Part shown: positions 8,374 through 19,309 of the stretch, piece after piece
Layout of the letters: each line of letters starts with the position of its first letter
How positions within the stretch are numbered: position 1 is the first letter of the stretch
Source of the DNA: Parastagonospora avenae f. sp. tritici 18332-5
Taxonomy: Eukaryota; Ascomycota; Dothideomycetes; Pleosporales; Phaeosphaeriaceae
DNA: 35,799 nt
Assembly: GCA_022559985.1 (NCBI GenBank)
Contig: JAFJTR010000151.1
Coordinates: 1-35,799 of the forward strand
Direction of reading: 5' to 3'
Notes under the pieces: generated by a model
Databases searched by the model: none
Told to the model about the DNA's origin: nothing
Seen by the model: only the letters and a program-made list of their open reading frames with translations
Program-made: the position numbers and the translations under genes

Positions 8374-10185
8374 CTACGAATCCCAAATCGGCCCATACGC
8401 ACGCACCCCCCTCCGCTCCAACCCGCCCACAACCCACCTCACAACCTTCTCATTACTCAGAACAAACACCGCATCGACTCTCTCCTTCCGGCTTTCCCTC
8501 CACACGACCTCCAGCAAATCCGGGCGGCCCATGTGATCTGTGTCCAGCACGATGGCGTTTGGATCTGCCTTGTTTACCAGCTGCATGATATCACTGCCGT
8601 ATGTTTTCAGCGGACTGCGCGTGCTCCAGATGAGTCTCGCGTGTTGCTTCGCGGGGCATTCGAGTAGGGAAGATAATGCGGGCCCGATGCCCGATCCGGT
8701 CGTCAGGATGAGGACACGCGGGAAGAGTAACGAGAGCGACAAAACGCCAGCTTTCGGGTGAGATTTAATGTGGAAATGCATTTTGACAGTCTCCTCCTTC
8801 CGTCCGGTTTGTGCACTGGCCGCACACGCAAGAGCAGCGTGGTGTTGCGCCGCGCCGATGATGCCGCGCGTCCAGTCTCCTGCGTTGGAAATAACCATGC
8901 TTGACCCTGTGGCGCTGGGAAATGTGGCGAACGGGTGCCATTCGCGCAGTGGGGAGGTGGAGATGGAGAGGCAGGAGAAGCGGTGGACTGCGTGCGGGAA
9001 GGAGAGGCGAATGGCGTGTGGGGAGAGGACGTGCGCGGTGAAGGCCCAGCGGCGGAGGCGGAGCCAGGGGTAGATTAAGAGGAGAGTGAGAAGGGTGAGG
9101 TTCCAGAAGGTGATGTCCTGGAGGAGTATGCCGGAGATGGGGTGGTGAGGTGTAGATGCGGAGTGTGCGAGGAGGAGGAGTTGGGTCCAGAAGAGCGCGA
9201 CGGATGTCCAGCCTAGAAAGCGGTGGGTTACTTCGAATGTGTTGTGGAACTTTGCTCTCATGGTTGGTAGGGAGAGGACGAGGATGACGAGTAGGAGCAG
9301 GAGTATGGACCATGTGATGACTGTCACTACGAAACTGCTCGCTTCTTTGATGAACATCCAGCTCGTAATCGATGCGAAGCCTATCCACCAAACCGTGCCT
9401 GCCACAGCCGCGCCGCTATGTAGACCACCATAGCAATATACTCTTGCCGCAAGCCTCCGAAGTATCAGTGGAGCTGACCAAGGGACCAACCAGGCTGTTC
9501 GATATGAAAGGTTGACGAGGTAATCTTGCCGCACAATAATGGCAAGAAGGAAATTAGATGATGCGAGTCCTGCGAGCGTTGTACATAGCTGTCGTCTGTC
9601 GGGACGATTATGTTGGTGTTGCCGCAGGAGCAAGAAGACGCCAATGAGGTTGAGTGCGAAGACGAACGTGAACAGGCGTCGGTAGACAGTGAGAGCGTTG
9701 TATCGAAGGCACCGAATGACACGCATGTGCCATGGTATCGGTCCATGGTGCGAATCTTGTTCGGCTTTGGTAGCCTCTTGATATCTTTTCTGGGAAATCG
9801 AGTCTTGGTATAGTGTTGATGCATTGCTGAACCGTCTTGCTCCTGGAAGCACAGCCTTTTCCAGATCGATCTCTTCGTACGCGGGCGGAAGTGCGAATTG
9901 AGTTGGGTCAAATTCTAGCGCCGGTGGGAAAGCTGGTAGAGGACGCAATATGCTACCATCGCCCCTGTGTTGACTCTTCTCATGTCTGGCTCGTGATGTC
10001 CGTCTGTCCCACCAGTCCTGATACTGGCAAGATCTATCCGAAGAGGCATACATTCCGCTGCACCTGTATGACTCTGTAAGACGCACTGAGTCGACGGAAA
10101 GCTGCTTGGTCGTCTGTGTCGTGCGGATCCAAACCGGGTAAGCACATGATTTATACTCTCCAAAATCGTAGGTACAACTCCACAT
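8374..10185 (-). CDS. TmpA-like membrane flavoprotein, ferric-reductase/FNR fold
   Basis: A 603-residue frame. The N-terminal 150 residues are soluble and low in conservation signals. Hydrophobic segments follow from about 171 to 375 (for example FTFVFALNLIGVFLLL, ILLLLLVILVLSL, LFWTQLLLLAH). Histidines lie at GLHSG (256) and VTHRFLGW (321). The C-terminal half has the FAD-type motif HPFATFPS (417-424) and the NAD(P)-type motif TGSGIGP (496-502), and ends AYGPIWDS. The layout resembles fungal ferric-reductase-like flavoproteins related to Aspergillus nidulans TmpA (implicated in conidiation signalling). That name is from memory of the family and should be read as 'TmpA-like'. The first 60-70 residues look atypical, so the true start may be another ATG (M45 or M153) or an unseen upstream exon. 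The 3' part is certain. Confidence 0.75.
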   Translation of the reverse strand: MWSCTYDFGEYKSCAYPVWIRTTQTTKQLSVDSVRLTESYRCSGMYASSDRSCQYQDWWDRRTSRARHEKSQHRGDGSILRPLPAFPPALEFDPTQFALPPAYEEIDLEKAVLPGARRFSNASTLYQDSISQKRYQEATKAEQDSHHGPIPWHMRVIRCLRYNALTVYRRLFTFVFALNLIGVFLLLRQHQHNRPDRRQLCTTLAGLASSNFLLAIIVRQDYLVNLSYRTAWLVPWSAPLILRRLAARVYCYGGLHSGAAVAGTVWWIGFASITSWMFIKEASSFVVTVITWSILLLLLVILVLSLPTMRAKFHNTFEVTHRFLGWTSVALFWTQLLLLAHSASTPHHPISGILLQDITFWNLTLLTLLLIYPWLRLRRWAFTAHVLSPHAIRLSFPHAVHRFSCLSISTSPLREWHPFATFPSATGSSMVISNAGDWTRGIIGAAQHHAALACAASAQTGRKEETVKMHFHIKSHPKAGVLSLSLLFPRVLILTTGSGIGPALSSLLECPAKQHARLIWSTRSPLKTYGSDIMQLVNKADPNAIVLDTDHMGRPDLLEVVWRESRKERVDAVFVLSNEKVVRWVVGGLERRGVRAYGPIWDS

Positions 10186-11881
10186 TTCCGGGTGAGAAAC
10201 ACGACAAGCCCCGGCTTGCGCAAACCGGGCTTTCCGCTAAGACACGCTCCATGATGGACAGGGCCTGCAAGGAGAATGAGTGACGAAATGAGAGGGGACA
10301 CAAGAACGAGTGGCTAAGATGACTTTTGCCTCAGCGCCCACGGTGTTTCCATGCCAGATCGAGGGTATGCGGTTTTGAGTTCCCCACGTGGAATGCATTC
10401 TGGGAGATCACGGCAGATAGCGTGCGTCTCGGAGAGCTGCATCAATGCTGGCCAAGGCATGGCAGGCCTGTAACGGAGGCGTAGAACATCGGTGCACTGC
10501 AAAGCCATCAAAACGTCAGAGGGCTATGCACAGGCAGACTGTTACGGACGAGCTGCAGGTAGGATGGGACTGCGGCCAGTCGGCATGCTTAGCGGTGTTT
10601 GTGGGTCGAGCTCCGCTTCCCAGACTCCAGATAACACAGACATTCCAGGCTGCTTGGCGACACCTACCATGTTGTCTCTAGCATCTTCCCGTTGTGGTTC
10701 GATGCAAGACTGTTGCAAACTGCCGCCTGTGAAGTACTGAGTCAGGCAAATCCAGATTCGCATCTTCACTAGCTATGAAGCGTGTTCAGTTGCGGGACTC
10801 AATGGTATTGCAGATGTAGAAATGTGTAGACTTGTGTTCCTCGGGGGTTCTGCAAGGAGCGCCACGGTTGCTAGTAGCCGTTTGAGATGCATGCGCCGTC
10901 CACGCTGTGCTGCTCGAGAAGCAAGTTGTTTTCGAACTCCGTATGGTGACGATGTCCTCTGTCGTGGTGGGGACGTCGAGTGGCGATGCTGCCGACAGCT
11001 TTCGATACTGAAATCTGGCAAAAGTGAGCGACTTGCATGTAACGGAAATTCTCTTCATCATGCTGCACGTGAAGCTCAATTGAGATAGAGTTCGACCTCG
11101 ATGGTCTGATGCCCCTTCGTGTTGAGGCGTGGGCCGATTCATGCTGGCCCTGGACCGGGTTGCTGGGACTCCTGAACCAGGCTTGTCGCACGCAAGGGAC
11201 GTCACAAACAGCCCAGTCTGGATGTTTGGCGTCAGAGCGCAGGAAGGAGTTGGGCGATCTGTGATACGAAAACAAACAGAGTTTTCAGGTTCATGCATCT
11301 CTTCTACAACTGGGTATGACGTCTCGGTAGCTTTGGCGGTGTGGAGCTGAAGATGTATGCATCCTGTCGAGTCGTGTAACCACAAAGTGGTCGCTGTACA
11401 ACCTCATGCGATTCTGGCTATGTCCGAATGATTCATCGTCCGAGAATGTCGATCCGGGGTACTGCGCCCGAGCACGACAGGTATCGACCTACTTAGATTA
11501 GTAAACAGCTGCCCAGCTTGGAGCTTGGTGAGCTTTGTCGGTCTCGCTCCCTGACTCCCTCTGCCTGTTAGCCGTGACAAGATCCTGTTTTGCAGCTGTG
11601 AGCCCGACCAGCATGAACAGTAGATTGCTGTGGATTGCCGGGACGCCTATCGTTGTGCTCAAGGCAGGCTTGTGGATGATGTGGGATACCAATTAGAAGG
11701 AAGAGACTAATGTACAGATGATCTGAAGAGAGGAAATGTCAAGTGTGAGCCATGCGCCTGCCGCGTGTTACTGCTATATACTCGGCTTGAGACCACTCAC
11801 TGGATGAGTGATACATGTCTCCGGCGTCGTTCCGCATCGAGACTCAGGGCGCCTTGATTTCCGCCATTTCTTCCTCTCCCT
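10186..11881. other. Intergenic, 1.7 kb without a supportable gene
   Basis: The stretch lies between the start of the flavoprotein gene and the 3' end of the BTB-like gene, both on the minus strand. The longest open frame (10786-11385, minus, 199 codons) begins with a non-ATG codon, is Ser/Thr-rich without domain signal, and overlaps open frames in other phases, so it looks like chance. The part next to 10186 should hold the flavoprotein promoter. No inverted repeat was noticed. Confidence 0.45.
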
Positions 11882-13460
11882 TTATGCTGTGATTGTGGTC
11901 TTCTTGGTGGGCGCATTCAGCATGAGCTCATCTCTTGTAGGTTCGCTTTCTGACTTAAGGCGGAGAGACTCGACGTCGTCGGTCTTGGCTTGACTTCGTA
12001 ACAGGATAACGGTCATGATTTGGCGCAATGTGGCTGGCCTGATCCGTGGAGCAAGCATCTCCCACAGGGCTGGGTCGAGTCGCTCGGCAAGACTGTGCGC
12101 GACAAGGTCTGCAAGTTGCCTAGGGGCGTTGGCCTCGCTGAGAACATGTGCGAAAACTACTTGCACAAAGTTCCGAGATTGCGAAGTGCTTTGATCGTCT
12201 CCTGTCGTGGAATCAAATTCGAGAAGCTCCTGTAGAGACATACCCTGGCGGGCACCTTCCTCGATCATTTCCTTGGTGTCGACTACAAGTCTGCCCAGGC
12301 ATCTATGAGCCAGTGCTGAGATTCCGAGTTGATCCGCGAGGGCATGGAGAGAATAGCTTATTGGGAACGTGTTAACTTAGCAGATTATCCGATAAGAGAA
12401 TAGGAGGACGCAAATAGCATGTCGGGCGAGGTTCCCTTGACTTACAGTTACTCCGCGTCATCCCAATGCAATGCACCATTGCAGTACATCCATGTCACTA
12501 GAGACCGTACATCACGATCTTCGGCGTCGGGGAGCATCCATCGGCGTTGCGCCACCGCCTTCTTGGTGCTGATCTTGGCCGCCTCTCTTTCCTCGTGTTT
12601 AATCTGGCGCAGGACGGACGACAGGCGCTGCGCAACTTCCATGACTCCTTTGGATTGCAGAGCCTGAAGCCGAAGCTTGATGCCCATATCTTTTAGATCC
12701 TTCTTTGCGAACAACACCTTCGACCCAGTCCCGACTACGTGACGCGTGCTGACTTCTTCGACGATGACGGCGTCTATAGCCGTTTGGATCTTTGGACGAT
12801 ATGACCTGAGTGGATGACCTTCATATACGATAACGATGAGAGGGACTGTCTGCGAATCGTCAGTGACAAAGGCCTTACTAAATGTCTCCATAATCATTTG
12901 TGGGAGATAACGTGCCTTATTCTCAAGATGATCCGCGTCGAATTGCTCCTTCGTTACGCGAGGGCTGACGAATTCCTTGAGTTCCTTGCGCAAGTCATCT
13001 GAAGCTGCGTACGACTTCCGAAACGGCTGTGCATCCTTGAACATTTGGGCTGCAGTACTGCTGTAGCAGCACAGCAGTTCCTCATGGACGGTCCTGGTGT
13101 TCTTAAAACGCTTCCCATATTCCAACGTAAGCTCTGTGTCCATCAGAGACCTGTCCAAAGATTAGCTGGGGCACGTCTGAAAGACACGAGACCTACAGGT
13201 AAGGTTTATACTCTTCATAGACGTTGGCAACTACCTGGGACATCGACGGGTATGATCTTTGCGACCTCGCGCCCGCATTCGGATGCAGGCGGTGAGTTCA
13301 TGGCTGGGGTTGTGGTGACGAGCGCCTGTGAAGGGGATGGCGAGTCGCCATCAGAGCGGTTGGGCATCGTGGTAGAGGCACGCGGTCCTGGAGTCGTAGA
13401 TGGGGTAAGTGCTCTTTCCACAACCATACCGTCTGTTGGCTGTCGATCCGTGTTATTCAT
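11882..13460 (-). CDS. BTB/POZ-like domain protein with a long insertion
   Basis: Three exons, 13460-13235, 13133-12452 and 12356-11882, with introns 13134-13234 and 12357-12451, join in phase to 460 residues. Exon 1 gives a disordered Pro/Ser/Thr-rich tail (1-75). Exon 2 begins with a BTB-like start (ELTLEYGKRF, then TVHEELLCCYS) and ends with the BTB-like SLVTWMYCNGALHWDD. Between them lie about 160 residues of charged helical sequence with no counterpart in ordinary BTB domains. Exon 3 (SLHALADQLGISALAHRCLG) is the helical tail usual after fungal BTB domains. BTB proteins mediate protein-protein contacts, often with Cul3 ligases, but no partner can be inferred here. If exon 1 is untranslated, an ATG at 13143 would give a shorter form. 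Donor GTAACT of intron 2 is weak but required by the frame. Confidence 0.65.
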
Positions 13461-14036
13461 GAGGTATAGACGACGAGGAAATATAACGGAGAGTGTAGAG
13501 AAGCAGAAGAAACAGAGTTTGAGAAGATGAATATACTGGCTAAAGTAGTGGACGAAGCTCGCCGTCTTTTACCTTGCCCGTAATGAGCTGACGGGAGGCT
13601 CGAAGTGAGAGTGTTGATGACAGCTGCCAGGGTGAGCGCTCAGGGAAACCTACAGGGAGCTCTCAAGCATGCTATAATAGTAAAGGAATCGATGAGACTG
13701 CGGGTAAAGCTCGAGATTCTCAGAACTCGCACCTTGCACAGTCTGGGTACCTGGTATCTCGTAATTAGTTGGGCATGATTGCTGCTTGAAATGCGCTGGG
13801 AGAGCGCAATGTAAAGGTCGACGAGACGAAGTTGGTGGCCACATCGCCAACGCGATGTTTGCATTAGTGGTAGTCGCTCAATCCTCGATACATGCTATGC
13901 GTAGGCCCAAGTGAGCTGGGATGAAGTTGGTGTTTGGGATGACGATGTTTGGAGCAGCACGAATGCGGAAAGCGCTAGCGCGCGACCCCACCAGAACCCA
14001 AACACAACCCGATGGAAAGTCGAGCAGCGTGTCATC
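13461..14036. other. Intergenic, divergent promoter of BTB-like gene and GCP3
   Basis: The 576 bp between two start codons on opposite strands hold no supportable gene. Minus-strand frames at 13640-13864 are short and overlapping. The region must contain both promoters. No distinct TATA box was recognised. Confidence 0.5.
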
Positions 14037-16839
14037 ATGGCCTCCTTCAACCGCGAACGCGTCGAACACGCGTTGAACGAGCTGATTGTGCGCATTGTGC
14101 CTGAAGATGTCGACGATGACGAGGATATTGCGAATCAGCGCTTCGATGAGGCTTTTGGGTACGCCATAGACACGCTGAGTGCGGCGGGGGATCCTCCACT
14201 CGTCCCAGATACCGACCACATTGCCGACTTGATAGACAGCAGGAGTAGGTCAGCGTGAAGGGCAAGTCATATAGCCTCGAGTTAACAATGTAGTAGTATC
14301 CAGCAACGGTGATGCGCAGAGCCGAGCACGCTTCCACAACCTCCTCCAACGCCTCATATCGCAGCCCGTCTTAGATCAGAAATGGCGCATGCTGTATTTC
14401 CTCCACGAACTCTCCGACCTCCCTCTGCCGCAGGAACAGCCCCGAACACGTGACTCGCGCAGCCGCTCTCACGAACCCACGACGCCCTCAAAGAAGCACC
14501 CCAATGCGCCAGCTGTCACCAGTCCCGCCTTCAGAGAGGCCTTTGCGCGGCCAGGCTTGACGCAACTGCCCATCAATACTGGCTCACCGACGGCAAGCAC
14601 GCGGCAAGCCCCGCCGCCCGTGCTAGAGAAGCCAGAGAGGAAGAAGGAACGGCGGCCCCAGTCTGCCACCAAGGAACAACAGCAGGCTGATTCTGGGCGT
14701 GTAGAAAAGCCCGAGGCAGGGCCATCGGAGCCAGCTCTATTGCGCGACCTTCCTTTCACTCTACAAGGACTGTCCTCTACGAACCTCATATTCCCTTCCC
14801 CGACTGCGCTCCACTTCCCTCCTACCCTACCTGTACCCATCATCAGTCTCCTACACACCCTGGCTGAGCCCGCTATACTATATCGAGGACTAGCAGAATT
14901 TGTAGAGTCGGCGGATGGCGGCCTCATAGGGCAAAGCTTTCGCTCTGCGTTGGCGAAAGAGCTGAGGGCATACCTAGGCCTAGTCGCGACATTGGAGGGT
15001 CAGATACGAAGAGCTCTCACGCAACTCAGTGAAGGTCCTGCACATCAGGGCGTCAGCAAGGCAGGCGTCACACTCAAGCGATGTATGATATGGATCAGGG
15101 AACCTACCATGGGACTTCGACTGATGAGCCTGATGGTGGAGGAATCCAAGACCAAGAAGGGCGGTGAGCTGATCGCACTGATCCACTCCTTTTCCCTGAA
15201 CCACGGCGATCCGTACGTTATGGCCTTCGCTGAACGCCTGCTGTCGGATGTCACGCGGCCTTTCTACGACATGCTTCGGCAATGGGTTTATGACGGCGAG
15301 CTCTCTGATCCTTACGGCGAGTTCTTCGTCTCTGAACAGAGTGAAGACGAGATTCTGGAGGCAAATGGCACCGAAGGCAAGGGGGGTGCCACAAGCGTGT
15401 GGGAAGATAAATACCGGCTGAACGACAAGATGGTGCCCACCATTGTGACAGAAGATTTTGCGAAGAAGGTTTTCTTGATTGGCAAGACCTTGAACTTCAT
15501 CCGATATGGTTGCGGCGATGCTGCATGGGTGGACACCTACTCAAAAGAGGCATCGAAGGAGCTACGCTATGGCGACACGGCGAACTTGGAACGCTCGATC
15601 GGCGATGCATACAAGACGACCATGGCGCGCCTCATCGATCTCATGGCCAACAAGTTCAAGCTCTTCGATCACTTGCAGGCGCTGAAGCAATACATGTTGC
15701 TTGGCGCAGGTGACTTCATTGCCGTGCTCATGGAGTCGCTTTCGTCGAACCTCGACCGACCAGCGAACACGCAATACCGCCACACACTAACAGCTCAACT
15801 CGAGCATGCGGTACGCAACTCGAATGCCCAATTTGACACCTCGGATGTTCTGCGGCGACTCGACTCTCGCATGTTGGAATTGTCGCATGGCGAGATTGGC
15901 TGGGATGTCTTCACTCTCGAGTACAAGATCGATGCGCCCGTCGACGTCATTGTCACGCCATTTGGCTCCAAGCAGTACCTCAAAGTCTTCAACTTCCTCT
16001 GGCGCGTAAAGAGAGTCGAATTCGCTCTCGGCTCGACATGGCGACGATGCACGACTGGCGCGCGTGGTGTCCTAGGCACCGTCTCAGATAAAGTTGGCAC
16101 TGATTGGAAGAAAGCGCGCTGTGCCATGGCCGAGATGGTACACTTTGTCAGCCAACTCCAGCACTACATTCTCTTCGAAGTTATCGAGTCATCATGGATC
16201 GACTTGCAAAAAGCCCTCAACAAGCCCGAAAGCACACTCGACGACATGATTGAAGCGCACGCAAAGTACCTTAACAATATCACGCGCAAAGGTCTGCTCG
16301 GTAGCTCAAGCATCGACTTCACTGGCCAACTACACGAATTGCTGAAGACCATGCTGTCATACAAAGACGCCGTCGATGGCTTGTACTCTTTCTCTGTAGC
16401 AGAATTTACCCGACGACAAGAACGCGTCGCGAAAATTGAAACACGCACCGCTGCCGGCCGCTGGGGTCTATCTGAGCGCGAGGTCGCCGTATCCACACCT
16501 GATCCCTTCTCCCACTCTCGCGCCCCATCACGCAACCAAGATCCCGACTCACCCTTTCCTCCACCCCTGCTCAAAATCGGCAACGGTTCCAGCGAAGACG
16601 ACGTCCTACCCGCTCTACAGAAGCGTCTAGGAAACCTGGTAGAAGATTTCAGGCATAGGATCAGTATCCTGCTAGGTGATCTCGTGCATTCTCCAGATGG
16701 AGAATTGAAGATGTTGGCTGTCAATATCAACTTCAATGATGTGTATAAGCCAGAGAGACGGAGGAGAAAGGGCGAGAAGAAAAAGGATGGCGTCAAGGAG
16801 ACGCCCAAGACGGTTGCGGGGACGCCGGCTGCAGCGTAG
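14037..16839 (+). CDS. Gamma-tubulin complex component GCP3 (Spc98/Alp6 type)
   Basis: Exons 14037-14244 and 14297-16839 are joined across a 52 bp intron (GTAGGT...TAGTAG), giving 916 residues, a normal length for GCP3. The first exon (MASFNRERVEHALNELIVR) and the start of exon 2 (RFHNLLQRLISQPVLD) form the helical N-terminus, followed by a disordered Pro/Ser/Lys-rich linker (about 105-200). The GRIP1 region has GLIGQSFRSALAKELRAYLG, WIREPTMGLRLMSLMV and the WVYDGELSDPYGEFFV segment. The GRIP2 region has LLGAGDFIAVLMESL, NAQFDTSDVLRRLD and GWDVFTLEYKID with FNFLWRVKRVEF. These match GCP3 rather than GCP2. The protein forms the gamma-tubulin small complex with GCP2 and nucleates microtubules at spindle pole bodies. 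An upstream in-frame extension has no ATG. Confidence 0.93.
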
Positions 16840-17733
16840 TGTGTTTGTTTTATGTAGATACCCAAATTACATTTGTGTTGCTCCTGCAAAATCGCACGGG
16901 TTGTGGGTTCGTTGGTTGCTATCGTGTTTGATAGGCTAGATGTACTCAATTAATATAAGGACTGCATTAGAAATTTGAGAAAGCACTGAAGATCTACCGG
17001 AGTGAGCACGTTATCTTGTATACCTAATAGTGAGACTGATATAGCTGTCTCGCCATCTACTCATCACCAAACTTTAACCGCATACCACAGCCGTTTCGCT
17101 TGTACTTGCATCCGCTCCGATGAACATTTTCTGAACATCGCGTATAGCACTTCATTTGATGTAACATGATATGTCTTCCATCAGGCAACATGTCCGTACC
17201 ACGCGCGACGAACAGATCAAAGACTGACTATGTGTTGGACGCGACCTTTAGAAGTACATTAGCAAGAAGATTGGGGTCATGGTAGCGCTGAGGAAAAGAA
17301 GCCTTGTGGCTGCTGCGCGGCGCAGTGAGAGATTGAAGACTGGGGGCATCGATGGAAGGGACTCTACCCAAACAATTGTCATTTCCCAGGTCAAGTGAAG
17401 TGCTGCAGGTAGTTACTTCGTGTATTGCAATACCACCGCGAAAAATGAGCGTGGCAACACTTAGTGAGAACAGATCGTAAGCTTCCAAAAACTGTTCGGG
17501 CAAAGAAGGTTAAGATTCGTCAGCAGCTATCAGAGTTGTTTGTTATCTTAAGTAGGCATTGATTGAAGTTTCTCTAAAACCTACCTTGATCAAAGAATAT
17601 ACAACAGAAGCGTCCTGCTAAGAAGGTAATCACTGGAAGTCCACCAACCGAGAGCAAATCAAAAGAATAGCTCTCAATCCCGCGCACCTGGGCGCTCATA
17701 ACGCCTCTAGCTTGTCTCGCCAACAAAGCCCGT
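16840..17733. other. Intergenic, no supportable gene
   Basis: The stretch lies between the 3' ends of GCP3 (+) and the secretory lipase (-), which are convergent. The only sizeable frame (17228-17503, minus) starts with TTG and has no family signal. Nothing repetitive was noticed. Confidence 0.5.
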
Positions 17734-19216
17734 CTAGAAGTGGTTAGGTCCAACAGGAGTGCCCACAGCGTTCAACAACACCATGATCAGCGCAACACCA
17801 AGAGTTCCAGGCGCGCCAGGGTCAAGGGCGATGTTGAATGCGTTGCGGATCTTGCAGCCGGTCTGAGGCTTTCCGTTGAAGCGGTCAGTCAGGAAGTTGA
17901 GGACGTCGCCGGTGCTGGTCGACGCGACGGTGAAGTGCTCGCCGAAAGAGTCGCGAACGTAGTCGATGGAGACACCTGCGTCGCAGAACTGCTTCACGAG
18001 CGCGTCGGTGTCGGCGATGGGCGAGATCTCGTCGTTGGTCGACTTGTAGGCGAAAATGGGCATGCTGGGGGTGCCGTGGAGACCCATGGTTGCGCCCTCG
18101 CGGATGGTCTTCTCAGCGATGGGGTCTAAGAACGTCATAGTCAGCATTGCTGTTATTGTAAAGTTCGGGGTTGGGTAGGGGTGTGCGCCGCATGTGATAT
18201 TTTGGATGCGACTTGGCAGGAGGGGGTGTTAATAACTTACCCCTAAAGATGTCCTGTCCCTGCTTGAAGTATGTGTAGACATCTTGGCCAGCATAACCCA
18301 CCACGTCGGCGTAGAAGCACTGCTCACCAGCCTGGTTGAAAGCAGCGGCTTTGGCTGGGACCAAGCTCTGCTGAACATAGTTGCCAAAGTCGGGGTACGC
18401 GTTGCCCAAGCCCAAGAATCCAGCAGCAGCGATGCCAGCGAAGAGGCCCTTGTTGATAGTGTTGAAGACGTTCTCGACGTTGGGTGTGATACCACCAATC
18501 GCCATGCCGACAAAGGGAATCTCAGGCGCATAGTTTGCCTGGAGCTCGGCGGCCCACTCGGAGGCAAGAGCACCGCCGCTATAACCCCACATCTGGACCT
18601 TTGCATCGGACGAGACGCTAGTGAGAGAGCCGGATGAGAGCGCGGCACGTACACCATCGAGAGTTGCGTAACCAGCCTGGAGACCAGCGACGAAGGTAGA
18701 CTTGGGGCCTTCCCAGTCGGGGGTGTTCACGATCCAACCTTGGTTGAGCGCAGCAGCAATAAGTGCTGCCTCAATACCTCCAGTTCCAGCATACGTGGTG
18801 TTGGATCCGGTTTGAAGAGTGTAAGATGGTGCACAGTTGATCTCGCCGCCGCTGTCCTCAGCAACCTGGTATGAGAGCAACTTCTTCGTGTCGGCGTTCT
18901 TTGGCACGAGCACAGTGGTGACTGTGGCGGTCGGGTTGCCCAGAGAATCCGTGGTCCGGTAAAGCAGCTGCCATGAACCCTTCAAGTTGAGAGGGATGAG
19001 CTGGAACAGCGAAAGGGCACTGGGCACTGCCCGGCTCCTCAAAATCGCACCAGGCTTGGCAGACTCGAAACCAATAGGTGGTGTGTAGAAAGGGTCATCA
19101 GAAGGAGGAATAGGCTTGCTGCCACCTCCTAGCAGTGAACCGACCAAGCCCTTGGGAGCTGCAGATACGAGTCCAGCGAGCGCAAAAAGCGCAAATTTGA
19201 TGGAGGAAGTCTTCAT
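17734..19216 (-). CDS. Secretory lipase of the LIP family (alpha/beta hydrolase)
   Basis: Exons 19216-18241 and 18125-17734 are joined across a 115 bp intron (18126-18240; GTAAGT...CTTAG), giving 455 residues. A signal peptide (MKTSSIKFALFALAGLVSA) precedes the conserved family opening DDPFYTPPIGFESAKPGAILRSR. The nucleophile elbow is GYSGGA with Ser213. The other triad residues are probably Asp357 (STNDEI) and His389 (SFGEHF), both in exon 2. The family (PF03583 type, founded on Candida albicans LIP1-10) hydrolyses triglycerides and related esters outside the cell. All triad residues are present, so the enzyme should be active. The start was chosen at the ATG before the signal peptide; the upstream extension of the frame is non-ATG and runs into a TATA element. 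Substrate range cannot be read from the sequence. Confidence 0.93.
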
Positions 19217-19301
19217 CTTCGGCAACAGTCTTCGTGGGTGAAGTGAAGTCAGGGAAAGGCTTGACTGATGGGGATGCTTGTCAGGAAAGACAATGTAACC
19301 C

Positions 19302-19309
19302 CTTATATA
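19302..19309 (-). promoter_or_regulatory. TATA box of the secretory lipase gene
   Basis: TATATAAG on the minus strand lies about 90 bp upstream of the lipase ATG (19216), a canonical position and sequence. It suggests a regulated rather than a housekeeping promoter. Confidence 0.55.

Noticed and set aside
10786..11385. A 199-codon minus-strand frame in the large gap before the BTB-like gene
   Set aside because: It starts with TTG, not ATG, overlaps other open frames of similar length on both strands, is Ser/Thr-rich without hydrophobic core or motif, and has no plausible splice partner.
13911..14036. Upstream extension of the GCP3 frame
   Set aside because: It opens with GTG and has no in-frame ATG before 14037. 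The protein start MASFNRERVEHAL fits a normal N-terminus.
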